This document shows positions 13,700 through 26,089 of a DNA stretch of 64,000 bases, one piece after another. The notes below the pieces were generated by a model. The model saw only the letters and a list, made by a program, of their open reading frames with translations, was not told where the DNA came from and made no database searches. The number at the start of each line of letters is the position of its first letter. Within the stretch, counting starts at the first letter, position 1. This DNA comes from Pseudoscleropodium purum (Eukaryota > Streptophyta > Bryopsida > Hypnales > Brachytheciaceae), in assembly GCA_963969395.1 (NCBI GenBank), contig OZ017797.1, positions 28,086,001 to 28,150,000 of the forward strand, read 5' to 3'. The translations under genes and the position numbers were made by a program.

Positions 13700-14523
13700 T
13701 CATTTAGGATAATTAATACACTATTCCAATGCAACAATCTCCAGTTTTGTAAGGTTTGGGAGGATGGTGCAGTGACGGACACAGCGAAATTGGGACACGC
13801 TTTTAAATTTGTTGCGGAGGTTGAGGAAAGAGAGACGATTGAGGGACTGCTTGCGTCGGCCGTGCTTGGACCATCGAGCTGACTAACGCCCTTTTGTACA
13901 GTAAATACCACATTTTTCCGCTGACAATATAACCATCACTGTCGATTGTAGCGTACTTGCACAAACCAGCCCCTTGATTGTCCTTCTTTCTCGTGTTTTT
14001 TTCGTGAATTGTTGTTTGTTGTATCAGCTTTTCACTTTTCAGCTGCTGCTTGATAGTTGTTGGAATGGCTGTGAAAAGTGTTATGTTCTTCGATTTGAAC
14101 TCGCCATTGTATGGCAATCAACTCTGCTCCTGTTCTGATTGATGTGATGTCAACTAAGCTGGAATGTCAAACCTTAAAAGGTCTATCTCGGTGCTGTAGG
14201 GATATTTGTCATATAATGTATTATAAAATCCCCATTATATAGTGAAATATGACCTTGTATGCATTTACATTGTGAAGTATGGTATGAAAGTTGCACTTAA
14301 ATGTGATAAGGTAGTCAAATATGATAGGATGAAGATGTAAGACATGTTTATGTGCAAGTGATGATAGGTAGTCAAGGTATCACAATTAAGGAAGATTATA
14401 CTATTTAAGATAGTTTAAGCATATTTTTACATATCAAGGAATGTGCTTTTGTGAAGAGAATATTATTGAGCATTAGAGAGATTAGTTACTTTGAATACAA
14501 GCATTGATATGGATCCTTGTGTT
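13700..14523. other. YUCCA 3' flank and intergenic DNA
   Basis: The first ~400 bp remain mixed in composition and probably include the 3' UTR. No clear polyadenylation site can be chosen. No further gene is seen. Confidence 0.4.
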
Positions 14524-14643
14524 AGGGTTAGCTTCCATGTGGAATTGGGACTCCAAAAAAAAGAAACTTTCATCCCATCTATCATCCGAATGAGCTTCAC
14601 TGCCTGTGACTCCAACCTCCAACTATACAAGGAAGCTAACCCT
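14524..14643. mobile_element. Small MITE-like element with perfect 13-bp inverted ends
   Basis: AGGGTTAGCTTCC at 14524-14536 is exactly inverted as GGAAGCTAACCCT at 14631-14643. The 120-bp unit is non-coding. No convincing target duplication is seen. Confidence 0.5.
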
Positions 14644-14857
14644 TACAAGATGTTTGTAGAAGAGTAGTTTTGCACCATTTATTTTAATCCCATTTCTTTT
14701 TAAAGAACCCTAAACCACTATAGACATTTAGCTAGTCCTTATTATGGTACTTGTTGATAAATTCAAACAAGGGCATAAATAGATGAATTGTTGGTAATAA
14801 GACTTTATATGAGAGAAAAGGGATCAAATTTCTTGATATTTTTTATATCTTCTACAT

Positions 14858-15014
14858 TAGAAGAAATTTGCATTTGCCTTGACAAAATCTACTTGATGTG
14901 TTTGTTGAGGAAAACACAAAATCTATGTTGAAAAACACAAAAACATAGATTTTGCCATTTGCCTCAACAAACAAATCAAGTAGATTTTGTTGAGGCAAAT
15001 GCAAATTTCTTCTA
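14858..15014. repeat. Near-perfect 157-bp inverted repeat (long hairpin)
   Basis: The outer arms, 53 bases each, pair with only three mismatches by my comparison. They start TAGAAGAAATTTGCATTTGC and end with its complement. A second, inner hairpin (CAAAATCTATG with CATAGATTTTG) extends the stem, leaving a small A-rich loop. It could be a fold-back transposon or a young small-RNA hairpin locus; sequence alone does not separate these. Confidence 0.75.
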
Positions 15015-15470
15015 TTACTACCTAAAATCTTTAGACCCCAAAAAACTCTAACTTTCTTGTACAAATCTTCTTTTACTTCTTCATTTCTTGTAGAATATAC
15101 TTTGTATAATAGTCTATTGGAGATTGGTAATGTTCACTATCTATTACTTTTTTTTATACCAATGTTATCTTTAGTGGTAAAATTTTTCCCAAATACAAAA
15201 TTGAAATATAGATCCAAAAGATTATTTATTTGTTATCCAAAGACGGATGACAATCGTTTTAAAAATAGATGAAATTATCAATTTTGAACAACAAGTCTCG
15301 TACAAATATGTTAAAGGAAACAAATTTCTATCTCAAAATGGTTACCTAATGGATTCACTTCTTGCCTACAAAGAGAAATTTCTAACTATACCTATTGGTC
15401 TACACTATTGAGGACATTTATGTATTGGAATAGAATCTCTCAACTATCCAACTTTGTTTATGCTTTGATT

Positions 15471-15603
15471 AAGGTAAATGAGTCCATTTGCAGCCACAAA
15501 TGGGAGTAAGCCCATTGTGGGCATAATTGTAATGGTTGTGTACATTGAAGTTCTAAAATGTACACCACTAATATAGTTTTGCTGACAATGGGCTCACTTA
15601 CCT
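15471..15603. repeat. Fold-back (hairpin) MITE-like element, copy 2
   Basis: Related to 6310-6413: it shares CCCATTGTGG, GTTGTGTACATT, AATGTACACCAC, CAATGGGCTCACTTACC and the AAGGTAAATGAG outer arm. About 30 bp extra lie in the left arm. The two copies establish a family. Confidence 0.65.
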
Positions 15604-15704
15604 CACCTTAGTGGTTTGTCAAGTTGTTTACTTCTTTCTTGAGCACATCATCAGATTCACAAACAAGCCCACAAACCATTGTACTTGGGCTATAGGAAAA
15701 AGTG

Positions 15705-15870
15705 GATATTTAACCCTCAAAGGATGCAGCCCCCTATGACCAAGGTATTCACCAAAATGCTCTAATTATTGAACCAACTGATGCATTCTTTGTTTCCACA
15801 ATGAACCATCAAAGTCAAGTCATTCGTTGGACGTTTTTTGGGCTTCAATGTGTCATTTGAAGGTTAAATG
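15705..15870. repeat. Short dispersed repeat, copy 1 (about 165 bp)
   Basis: Starts TTTAACCCTCAAAGGATG and ends ATTTGAAGGTTAAA, so the ends are inverted. It matches 22931-23075 in the same orientation (shared CCTATGACCAAGGTA-type core, GAACCAA, GTCAAGTCATT, ACGTTTTTTGG). It is non-coding. Confidence 0.5.
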
Positions 15871-18800
15871 CCCAACCGCGAGAGAAAGAGGGAGCACCAA
15901 AATTTAAGATCCTGCAGCAACACCAACTATTCAACTATCAAGAAGAGAAGTGGGTTTTGATTGCAAAAGTTAGAGATGGTTGCGCAGTAACTGCTTGCAA
16001 CAACACATGAACCTGGAAACTTCAAAGCCCAGTTGCATTCTTTATACAGTGTTTATGACCCTCCCTTCCTTCATCAACATGTATTCAGGCAAATAAGTTA
16101 TACTTTAAGGCAATTCGGTTTGAGGCAGCTCAGCACCTAAAATTGTCAGAAAAGCATAAGCTATATCCTGCATGGTTTCCAACTCCCCATTACTAAACAT
16201 ACCTCTCTGAAGTTCTAATGGATCTTGCTGGGAGTCAAAAGGGTTTTGAAGGTCTTTTTGGAAACATTTTTTGGGATAGCATATGAATAATCTATGAAAA
16301 TGTTGAAAATAGGGAGTATCCACACCTCTCTAGGTTTTCATCTTCAGAAGATCTACATTTTAGGCAAGAATTTAGAAGGGAAGTAAAAATGTGCAAACAT
16401 GTCACCAATAGGGTGCAGTTATGTTATGTGAAGTTTGCATAACATTGTTAACTCTGGAATGATTGATTGGTCACTATGGAAATCATTTGATCCATTTGGG
16501 TACAATGTGAATCATCTACTTAAAAAAGAAATCAAAAGCACTCATTGGAGGTCAAACTACTATGCAAGACCTTCCCTTTTTGCACAAAATTCCAAAGATG
16601 AATATCTACTTTTTGATCATCTTACATAGAAGGCTTCTTTGTCATCCATTGGTCACTTTTTGACCTCAATGTCCTTACAAGGTTAACCAAGAGTACATTA
16701 GGAGTTGTTGCACCTTCTTCTCCTCATTCTCAATCCTCAAAGAATGAAGATGTGACACTTTCTTCTTGAATTGCAAAAGGCCCATTTTATGAAGATTACA
16801 AAGTGTTTTTTTCTTCTCCCCCAAAGATGAAGAATGCACATGAAGAAGTTTCTACTTGTGAATTTTGGCAACCCTTGACTTCTCACTTTCACTTTGCGTG
16901 CCAATTTCATCCTCGTTGTCGCTTCATTCTCCATTTTCATTCTTCACAAGACACAAAAAGGGGGGGCGCATCTTCTTCATGAAGAAGGGCTATTATTGTT
17001 AATTCCTCTTTTTCCCTCCATAGCTTCTCATTCTTTACAGAAGTTTTATTTGCAAAGAAGGTGTGACAACTCCTATTTACAACCCTCCAATTCTGATTCA
17101 TTTGGAATGTTATGCATCCTGTCAAATGGAGATTCAAGCAGGGGAATGACTCAAACTACAATGGAATAAACCAAGAAATAAGTTATCATGTGTGCACCAA
17201 CATCTTCTCCCTATGGCACCTAAAAGGTGTTGCTTTAATAATGGTATGAGTCTGTCTATTTGAGCAAGAATTCATTTTTCTTTGGAGGCATCTTGATGAT
17301 CATGTTTCCATGGACCCCGGTTGGATCCCGGGTTGGGACATGACTGTATGATGACATTCTCTAGTTCATGGTGGTGGTGGCACAAAAATGGCCAGAGAAC
17401 TTGAACTGCACCAACTACAAAATCTTCCAAAAAAGGGCAAAAGCTTAGGTGGAAGGTACATGGATGCCACACGGATGAGGGTACTTGGGACAAGGATATG
17501 GTAGATGGACTCCTAGTAGGGAGATTCTGGACACCCCCACTTTTAGTTGAGTCCAATCCGATCCCCCTCCTTTGGTTCACATCTTTTTATTTCATTCAAT
17601 GGCCAAAAAAGTGATACGAAAAAGAGGCTCACCTTTCCACAAAATTATTGTTTGTGAGATGGCTAGTGCCTCCCCCAATTTAGGGAATGACAAATAGGAA
17701 AACTTGAGAACAAAAAAAATGCATCTATCCATCTAGGAACCTAATCATTTTGGGTTGAATAATTTTGTGATACTTAAGACCATGATTTTCTAGGATAAAT
17801 TCATATTGTCTTCCAAATGACACTTGAGTTCTACAATGCAAGTCAATTGATCTACAGGAGAATTGATTTACATTGTCATCACTTTTCTTTTGAAGGGAGC
17901 TATTGTTTTGTTTTGATATTTGAAAAGGAATTTGCTGAAAAGCATACAGAATTATATTTCCACTGAGGACTAGTTCCTGTGGTTCTGTGTACTCTTTCCT
18001 TATCAATGGAATTTATCCATTTGTTTCAAGAGAAAAAAAAAAAGCATACAAAATTTTGTATTGGAGATATTGAGTGATAGAATCTTTGTTCTCTCAGTAG
18101 ATGAAAATGTTGAAATTGCTACTAAATTGCAATGGGATGATATAATTGCTCCAGCTTTGTGAACAAATGTAACAGCACTTTCAGATGAATAAATGAAGTT
18201 TTCTACTAACCACACTTTGTGTGTCAATAGCCATCTTCATTGATTTCTGGACCACCCCAAAATAAATGAAAGTTAAAAAAACAAACTGGTGCCACCTGTA
18301 TTCCATCAATTCCCATCAACTGAGTGATGATATGATCAATCCCACATATTGATGAGTGGCAATGAGTGGCAACACATGAATTGATCTGATCATATTTAGT
18401 TAACACCGCTTTTTTCGACAATCATAACTTAATCTCCATGAGCGATTTGCTCTCCCACTTTTGAATTAAAACACATGAGCCTCAACATCTCTTCGTCAAC
18501 TTGGCTTGAACTCACTCAAGAACTGCACAGCCATACACTGCAATTGTAGGCTGCCTGGCAGTGTATTGTACATTGTAGGCGAGATTCGATCATATTTAAC
18601 ACCGCATCAAGTCTTTTTTTTCTTCAAGAGAGAGAGTCCATCATTTGGTCCCGTACTTTGGGTTGCATGTTAGGTATAATATTCTCCTTGTCAAATGAAT
18701 TTTTTTGACTCTGTTTATCAATGACGTTTGCCAATCCAGCGGTGCCTTACGGCCACCGTTTGTATGTTTGCTGGTAATCAAACATGAGCCACAAAATAAG

Positions 18801-20760
18801 CTACCTTACTTCTTCCTCAGCAGTCTGCTGGGGAGACTCAAGTACTGCACCTCTATTTGTTGTAGTCCTCTGCCAGAAATTTTGAACTTTGAAGAGACTT
18901 AAATGATGAAGATCAATTGGTATCTCAATTATATGCTTGTCTCTTCTTCACGGTGATTGTAATCCACATGCCTGCAATTTTGATCTGTACAATAGACTTA
19001 TTGCTATGGCAACTGTTGATGGACGAAGAAGACACAAAAGTACTTCACCCCTCCGTAGAGCATTAATTTTCAAAACTTGCATTTTGAAGAACACCAGCAA
19101 AAAACAGTGTAGAGCAGGCCCAAAAACGATTTATGAGAAGATCCCACTTCACCAATTTGACACAAGTTCGTGGTTGGATTCTTGTGGCCATTTCTGGGCC
19201 ATCTTTTTAAACCTTGCATCCACTAATGATTGGGGAGAATTGTACTATGCAACATATGTGGCAAAACTTAGCAAGACTTCTACCTGAAGTTTTTGTAGTT
19301 ACAAAAGCTGAAAATACACCCATGTTAGATTCTGGAATTTTCAGCAGATTAATTAGCAGTGTTATCTTTTAGCAGCTTGAGCTAATTGTGGAAAATCACA
19401 TTATTTTGAGACTACGGGTACTAAGCTTAACTTATAGAATACATCAAATGTTTCACATCACGCAGTTAGTATCAGCTCTGTCTTCCAACACTGACAGTAT
19501 ACAGTTAAGGTTATTCCTTATGATTGCAGTTATGTTTTTATGGCATCATGTCCTTTGCAAAAGCTGTTGGAAGAAACGGAGAGCTGGGTTCAATTATAGT
19601 TAGTGTTTGCCAATGTACTGTACAGGTATCTCCGGGATCAGTTTTTTCTTTTTTTTCTTTTTTTTTTGACACAAGTGAAACGGAATTTTATTGCATCCAG
19701 GATCAGTTTGGCATTTCAGTGAGCAGAAGTAAAATAAGTTAAGTTAGGTCTCAATCAATTGAGTTGTGTTCTGTACAGAAAAAAGAAAGAAAAAAATTCA
19801 GTTTCAATTTGAAGTGCTTGTTGTTGATTGACTTCCATTAAAAGTGATTTGCTGTGTAAAGATTTGTGAGGATTTATCCATCCCTGCAGCTTCTTCTTTT
19901 TTCCATATATTTTGAGTGGATGTTAATTGCAAAGTAACTGATTTTAACTTACACTCTGAACTGTTGTGCTCCTTTTGAGCTTACCCAGACTGCCTGACAT
20001 TCATATCCCAGGTCAGGATTTGGCCTGACCTACGTGTTTTTTTTTAATGGTCTAACTTCCATTCATGTTTCTGTTGGAAAGGCTATCTTCTGCATCCCGT
20101 CCACGGACATGACAATTTCTCATAAAGATAACTTAAAAAAATAATAGATTCTGGTGTGAAACAGAAAAGTGCAACCTGGATTTTTGTAACGCAGGTTTGG
20201 ATGGTCCAATACTATATGTGCCACATGGAGGGCTTTCCGATGCAGGACCTGGGTTCTCTCACCAATGATTTTGCACTGTAAAAGTTAATAACAGCACCCC
20301 CTAAGGTGGGTAAGAATTAACTCTGTCACTCAGCCTTCAAGGCATATTTTCCACCTTCACCCTTAGCAGTGGCACAATTTTTTTTTGTCAGTAGAGACAA
20401 GAAATACAGGACAGAAGAGTCCAGGCCCCTCGCCTTGAAGCAATCTAGATTCAATGATTGCATATATATGCTTGCCAGTGTCAAGCTTGACCCATATACA
20501 CAGATCGAATATAATTCAATACGGAGTTTCAAGCTTGACAGATCAAATATAATTCAATTGACTGACTTGATAGGCAGAGTCAAGTTTCTTGTGAAAAGAG
20601 CGTTGCTGTTTCCAGTCAAAATGCTGTTTATCAACCTACAGGCAGTGGTTTTTCAGGGAAGGCACAACAGAGGGTCACCAGCATTGGAGGATTTCTGGGG
20701 ATTGGGAGGGCCGCTTCAAGCAATTGCGTCACGAACTTCTCCCTGCGATTTTTGGGGAAC
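15871..20760. other. Intergenic DNA, no gene recognised
   Basis: Mixed AT-rich sequence. Between about 18.4 and 20.7 kb base composition is less extreme and a few open frames of 70-160 codons occur, but none shows a family motif or convincing splice structure. This stretch could include UTRs or a non-coding transcript. Confidence 0.4.
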
Positions 20761-20769
20761 AATTGTTCC

Positions 20770-20940
20770 TGACAAAAAAAAATTCAACAAAAAAAAAAAG
20801 AATTATTATTATTATTTTTTGGACGTGACAGTTGTTGTGTCACGTCAATGAGCTACCATGGCCCCTTGCAAGGCAGTTCCCATAGTTTGAGAACTTGCAA
20901 TCCTCTTGGGGTGAAAAACTCTTTTAATGAGGATGACATT
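20770..20940. repeat. Dispersed repeat family R2, member 1
   Basis: Contains TGACAGTTGTTGTGTCACGTCAA, written here only to note its palindromic core, followed by CAGTTCCCATAGTTTGAGAAC. The arrangement resembles that at 23128-23375 and, inverted, 55790-56040. Boundaries are approximate. Confidence 0.35.
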
Positions 20941-22930
20941 GGGAGAACTCAATGAGCAATTGTGTTTTAAGCGAATCCACTACTTTGGGGCTCTTTACAT
21001 ATTATTGTGCTTGATTTGTGGGTGACCTAGTGACCCTACAATTTTAGGCACTCTACTTCAATCCCATTGGAAGTGAGCCACAAAGCTCTCTTCCATTTCA
21101 ACTGGCCTTCTTCAAAAATGTATGGCTTGAAACAGAAATCTAAGGTACACATGTAATCTGAGTTTTCAAAGCTTTTGCATTGAATTGTATGCCATATTCC
21201 TTTTTCAGGTTAAAAAATTTGGAAAAAATAGAAATTATGTATGCCATAATTTTCTTATGCTGAAATTGCGCAAATTTAACAAAATTGATGATTGTTGAAT
21301 TATATTGTTATGCCTGAGAGAGAGTCAACCCAGATCTAACATGAAATCACATGGAAGGGGCAATACCACTGTGATTTTCCCAAATGATCGTCAGTTACAC
21401 AAAGGTGCCTAACTTAACAAGGCCATAGAACAGCCTAAAACCTAGATTTTCACATGCTTGACACCACATGGGCAATGGGTACTAATAGTAGAGAGAGAGG
21501 ATATATGATAATAAGTTAGTGGTGAGTCTAGTGCCAAGGAAAAATGATGAGGCAATGATGGGTAATTAAAGCTCCGATGAATCACCCAGGTACCCAATTT
21601 CGTTTGGTAAGTGCATACTTAATGGGATGGATTGGCAACTTCCCTTTGCTTCATTTGCTTAGACTGCCCTACCTTGGCTGCCCTAACTTTGCTGCACACC
21701 TGCAACCCTGTTGAAAACTCGGGGCTCCACACAAATCTTGGCTTCTTTGTCGTATGTACATGCAAAAAAGAATCACAAACTATTCTATTGAGAGAATGAG
21801 AGGACCAAAAATACATCCTCATCAAAGACATGCAAACAAAGGTGTCACTCACCTGGCTGTACTAAAAGCAATTCAGAGTATTCTTGAATATTTATGTTTG
21901 AACACATAGTATTGAATAGATATATATATACTCCATAGAAGGAAACTTAGAATGAAAGTGAACTCTTAAAGTTGCTTGAGGCATGATTTCAAGCTATTGT
22001 CCACTTTTCGGCAAACTATTTATTGGATTCTTGTGAAATTTTACGAGAGGTATATTTCACTATTAGCTTGATGTCTGAAAAGTTTTGAAACAATTTGAGC
22101 TATAGTTAATAAACTATGCTTCAAAAAGTTAACCATAGACATTTCAGGCAGACATGATAGAGAGGTTCAATTGGGCTGAAAATTTTCATACATATTCTCA
22201 ACAAGCTTGTTAGCATAATCTCCAAAGTTAAAAGGCATATGAATACATGATTTCATCTTATAAGCCTTTGAAATTGGACTTTCTTTCTTTGAAAACAAAC
22301 AAATAACCTACTTTAATGTATAGATAGTTGTCTAATGGCACCGATTCTTTTCCTCCAATGCACTCCTTTGTTATATCTTCAACTTCAACTTTGTGAACCT
22401 CCAAAACCTCTTTTTTTTTTTTTTTCTTTCTTTTTTCTTCTCCCCTCTTTTCTTCCTATTCAGAAAGTTAGAAGCCTTCCTAAAGAATGTTATGAACCTC
22501 TCTTTGCTATAAATGTTATTCCTGCACCTAATTTTGCTGCATATAGGGTGGAAATAGGACAGAGAAGTCTGTTAATTCCGTGACTGGCTTGGTTAGCCAC
22601 CGGAAAGTATGATGGGCATATAAGTTGTCTTTGCCAAGTACTATATTTGGCTTCCTAATTGATTTTACAGGGAAAGTTGACTATGCTGTGATGACTTACT
22701 AGAGTGTCCTAAGGTAGCTCTTGTCATTTTACTGAACTAAACTTACACTAGCAAATCAAGGATATTACAATACCCTTGGACATTATTATTGGCAAAAAAA
22801 ATCAGTGGGACATTGGAAGAGGAAAGGGAGAAAGGCATTATTATACAGGAAACTAAAAATGGCTAGTAATAAGTGGTGGGAGGGGCTTGATCTGTGAAAT
22901 TTACTTTAGCAATAGCAGAGAGCAAAAGAA

Positions 22931-23075
22931 TTAACCCTTGAAGGATGCGGACCCTTATGACCAAGGTAGTCATCAAAATCCTTGTATCATTAACTGAACC
23001 AATTGGTGCATTTTTTTGTTAAGTCAAGTCATTTATTGAACGTTTTTTGGTCTCAATGTCGTTTAAAGGTTGTGT
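22931..23075. repeat. Short dispersed repeat, copy 2
   Basis: Direct-orientation relative of 15705-15870. It begins TTAACCCTTGAAGGATGC and ends with GTTTAAAGGTTGTG. Diverged and slightly shorter. Confidence 0.5.
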
Positions 23076-23127
23076 CCTTCAAAGCATTAGAAGAGTTTTT
23101 TTGGAATAGGAAGGCAATTTTAAGGCC

Positions 23128-23375
23128 TGTTTTTTTTTATAGTTCTCCCCGTAGTTAAAGAACATGAGGCTATAAAAAAAATATTTGAAAAAATATATAT
23201 TAAAATTCTTGAAATGAAAAAATAATAATTAAATTTCTTTTAAATATTTTTGGAAAAATAATATTTGAAAAATGACATGGCAGTTGTTCTGCCACGTTCA
23301 ACAACACTTGCCATGATTTCTAATGGGCTAAAAATCCCAAGGAACTCATAGCCCTCTAGAGTAGGTGAATTCCCT
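23128..23375. repeat. Dispersed repeat family R2, member 2
   Basis: Inverted relative of 55790-56040: it shares ATAGTTCTCCCC/GGGGAA-type ends, an internal TGGCAGTTGTTCTGCCACG palindrome, and AACTCATAGCCCTCTA at the right end. The middle is an A/T-rich spacer. It is non-coding and probably a MITE. Confidence 0.45.
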
Positions 23376-26089
23376 TTAATAGTAAACTAGCCTATAATAG
23401 GCAAGATGGTTGGTTTGCCCTATTTGGGGCATTGTTGGATTTTTAAATTCCACTTAAAGACAAATGTGAAATAGAAAGAGCAATAGAATTTTTTTTGACA
23501 AAGTATGAATTTATTATGAATTTTTGAAGTGTGATGCCCAATTGGCACAAAGAGTCTTTGGACTATCCTAAAATCAACAAAAATTGTATCAAGAATGGTC
23601 ATCTTAATCACCTAAAGAAGTCACAACATGTCATAACATGACAACAACATGAAGGCCTAAAAAAGTCACATCCTATAATGAAATTTATACTTAAGAGGTG
23701 TAAGTTCCTATTGAGGTCACTAACCACTCCATCATCATCCAAGACATTGATTGTAGCCACTAATTCAACCTAATTAAGTTCAAATCTCATTTCTTGAAAA
23801 GGGCTATTCCCTATGTGTTTGATGGATTTTTTTGCTTGTCAAAGGTTGATTAGTACTTTATGTTGACTTCACAAAAAGAACCAAAAGTTTCCAACTATCA
23901 ACCAATTATGAACATTATCTAAAAATCAACACTTAAATTGTATGAATGGGAAAGAAGGCATGGAAAATCACCAACAAAGTATGTCAATAGGAAGAATTCT
24001 TTAAAAATGAGTGATTATGTGAATTTGCCATTTCGGAGTTCATTGTATTCTTTTTAACCAATGTGTGTATGGTTTATTATGAGCAATCATATTGTCAATT
24101 ATTAGTGTACTACTAAGATGAAATTTGGAAGTGAAATTTTTTCCATTTTTGAGCCCTTTCTTTTTGTCACTATTAGATGAAGTTGGTGTAGTTGGGAATA
24201 GAATAGAAGTTATAGAGCAAATACGTGTTTTAGAGCCACTTCTTTAAAGAGGTTAGTTTAAGATCCCATTTAGGAATCCTACTACATTGGTGCATTCTAT
24301 GTCAAAAATTACTCTTGTAAAAATTCATAATTTTTACTTACAAGAAATTTTTACATAATGTATCATCATGCAAAACTAGAATTCTTAAAGGGTTCTGTAA
24401 TATTATCTAATATAAGGAAATTGGATCAAATTAACTTAGGAATTAAATTTAATCTTGAAATGTTACTGAGGGTGCTAAATGTCCATTGGATGACTCCATC
24501 TAAGATGGTAGGATGGAGAAAAAACATTTTTTCATCCAATTTAAAAACAAAGTTATTTTGAATAAATTCTTAGAGAATAGTATTGTAAATTCCTTTAGTA
24601 TGATATTATTGACTTTTTTAAAGAAAAAGATGCTCAATCCATAGATCACCCTTGTAGTATATCTGGGCTATTTCTTGCTATTTTCTCTTGGTGTGAATTT
24701 GAGCCATAAAAATGATATTTTTTTGAATTTGAGTTCAACTAATGAAATGAAGCTTATAAAGTGCAATTTCTACTCCACTTGAAAATTTTAAAAATTTCAT
24801 AAATTTCAATGTTTTATAGCAATATGAACTTTGGATCTATAATCATGATTTGTTGATTTTTTAATTTTAGAATGACATAATAACTTTGATTTAAACCATG
24901 ATGTTAAACACTATAACATCTATTGAAATTTCAGATTTTTGAAGTATACTATGCATTTTCACATGAACTTTCTTCACTTTTCTCTTGAGGAACTCAAAAT
25001 AATTTCAAATTTTCCCCCAAATTTGAATTTTTTAAACTTCTAGCACACATATGACTTCATCTGTGAAAAATAAATATAAATTTTTTCATTCATATCTAGT
25101 TGCAAAATGGACAATGAAGCTTGAAATCAGCAGTAATGGGCCCGTCCTTCCAAGGTTGTGCCTCCAGTGTTTACATCAGATAAGCACAGAAGGATCATAG
25201 CCATGGCCTCAAGAGGACAATCATGGGCATGGCCAAGCCTTTTCAGTCTTTTCCTTTCTATCCCTACACTGGCTGTTGATTTGTCACTCAGATATCCTGG
25301 GCTTTTTATCACTTTGACAATCTGCTACTTCTGCAGCACAAAAATAAGTCAAAAGTACATGACAAGCATGCAGGATCTGTCTGCTTCATCAGTCTCATTT
25401 GAACCATTTCCCTTGAGAGTGAAACAACCATAGAAAGCAGGGAGGCAGAAAGCTAGCTTGTGTAGGGTGAACATAAGACAGTAGAAGTGATTTCGCAGGC
25501 TATCCTCGCAAAGTGTACGTACAAACCTAAAACCAGGATGCTTCATTAACGCATACCATGATACAATCTCTTTCTTCAATGAGGTAAGGCACATAAATAC
25601 CTCAAAAGAAAAGGAAAAGGAAACCAGGAGGGTAGAGACCTGGGATGCCAATCTCTCGTCAATCTTCCTTTCCTATGTTCCACAAGATTGAGAACTAGAT
25701 CCCAGTCCGTGACAAGAGTATGTAGTCTGCAACGATTCTCTACTCCCAAGGAACATTATCATCTATGGAACAATGTACTTGTTCCTTGAAATTTCTGCAA
25801 TCTAATTCAGGAGGGAGGGAGCGGTTCTCACAAAGGCTGTGTGGTAGTGTCGTCTTGCAAACCTGAGGTCCTGCCAATTGCACTGCAAGTGAAGGAAACC
25901 CTACCAAACCAAATAGGATCAGGCACTGCAACTAGAAGAGCACAAGTTGCTTCACGTGCTCAATCAAATCAAATGGCATAGAGGGAGTCAGGCTTGCTTA
26001 GCTTGGGAATTAAACAGCCCACCTCTACGATAACATGTTACAATGCTCCAAGGACTTGACGAGATATGGCACATAAACTCACACACGAC

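Larger units (their letters stand above)
20941..26089. other. Intergenic DNA, grading into the 3' UTR of the UBA gene
   Basis: Most of the stretch is AT-rich and holds the short repeats listed separately, including a long pyrimidine run near 22,410-22,450. From about 25.1 to 26.09 kb the composition is more balanced. This lies just downstream, on the minus strand, of the stop codon at 26090-26092, so part of it is probably the 3' UTR. Confidence 0.4.

Noticed and set aside
18430..20850. A host gene in the less AT-rich stretch
   Set aside because: Several frames of 70-160 codons exist but lack family motifs, and splice joining gave nothing recognisable.
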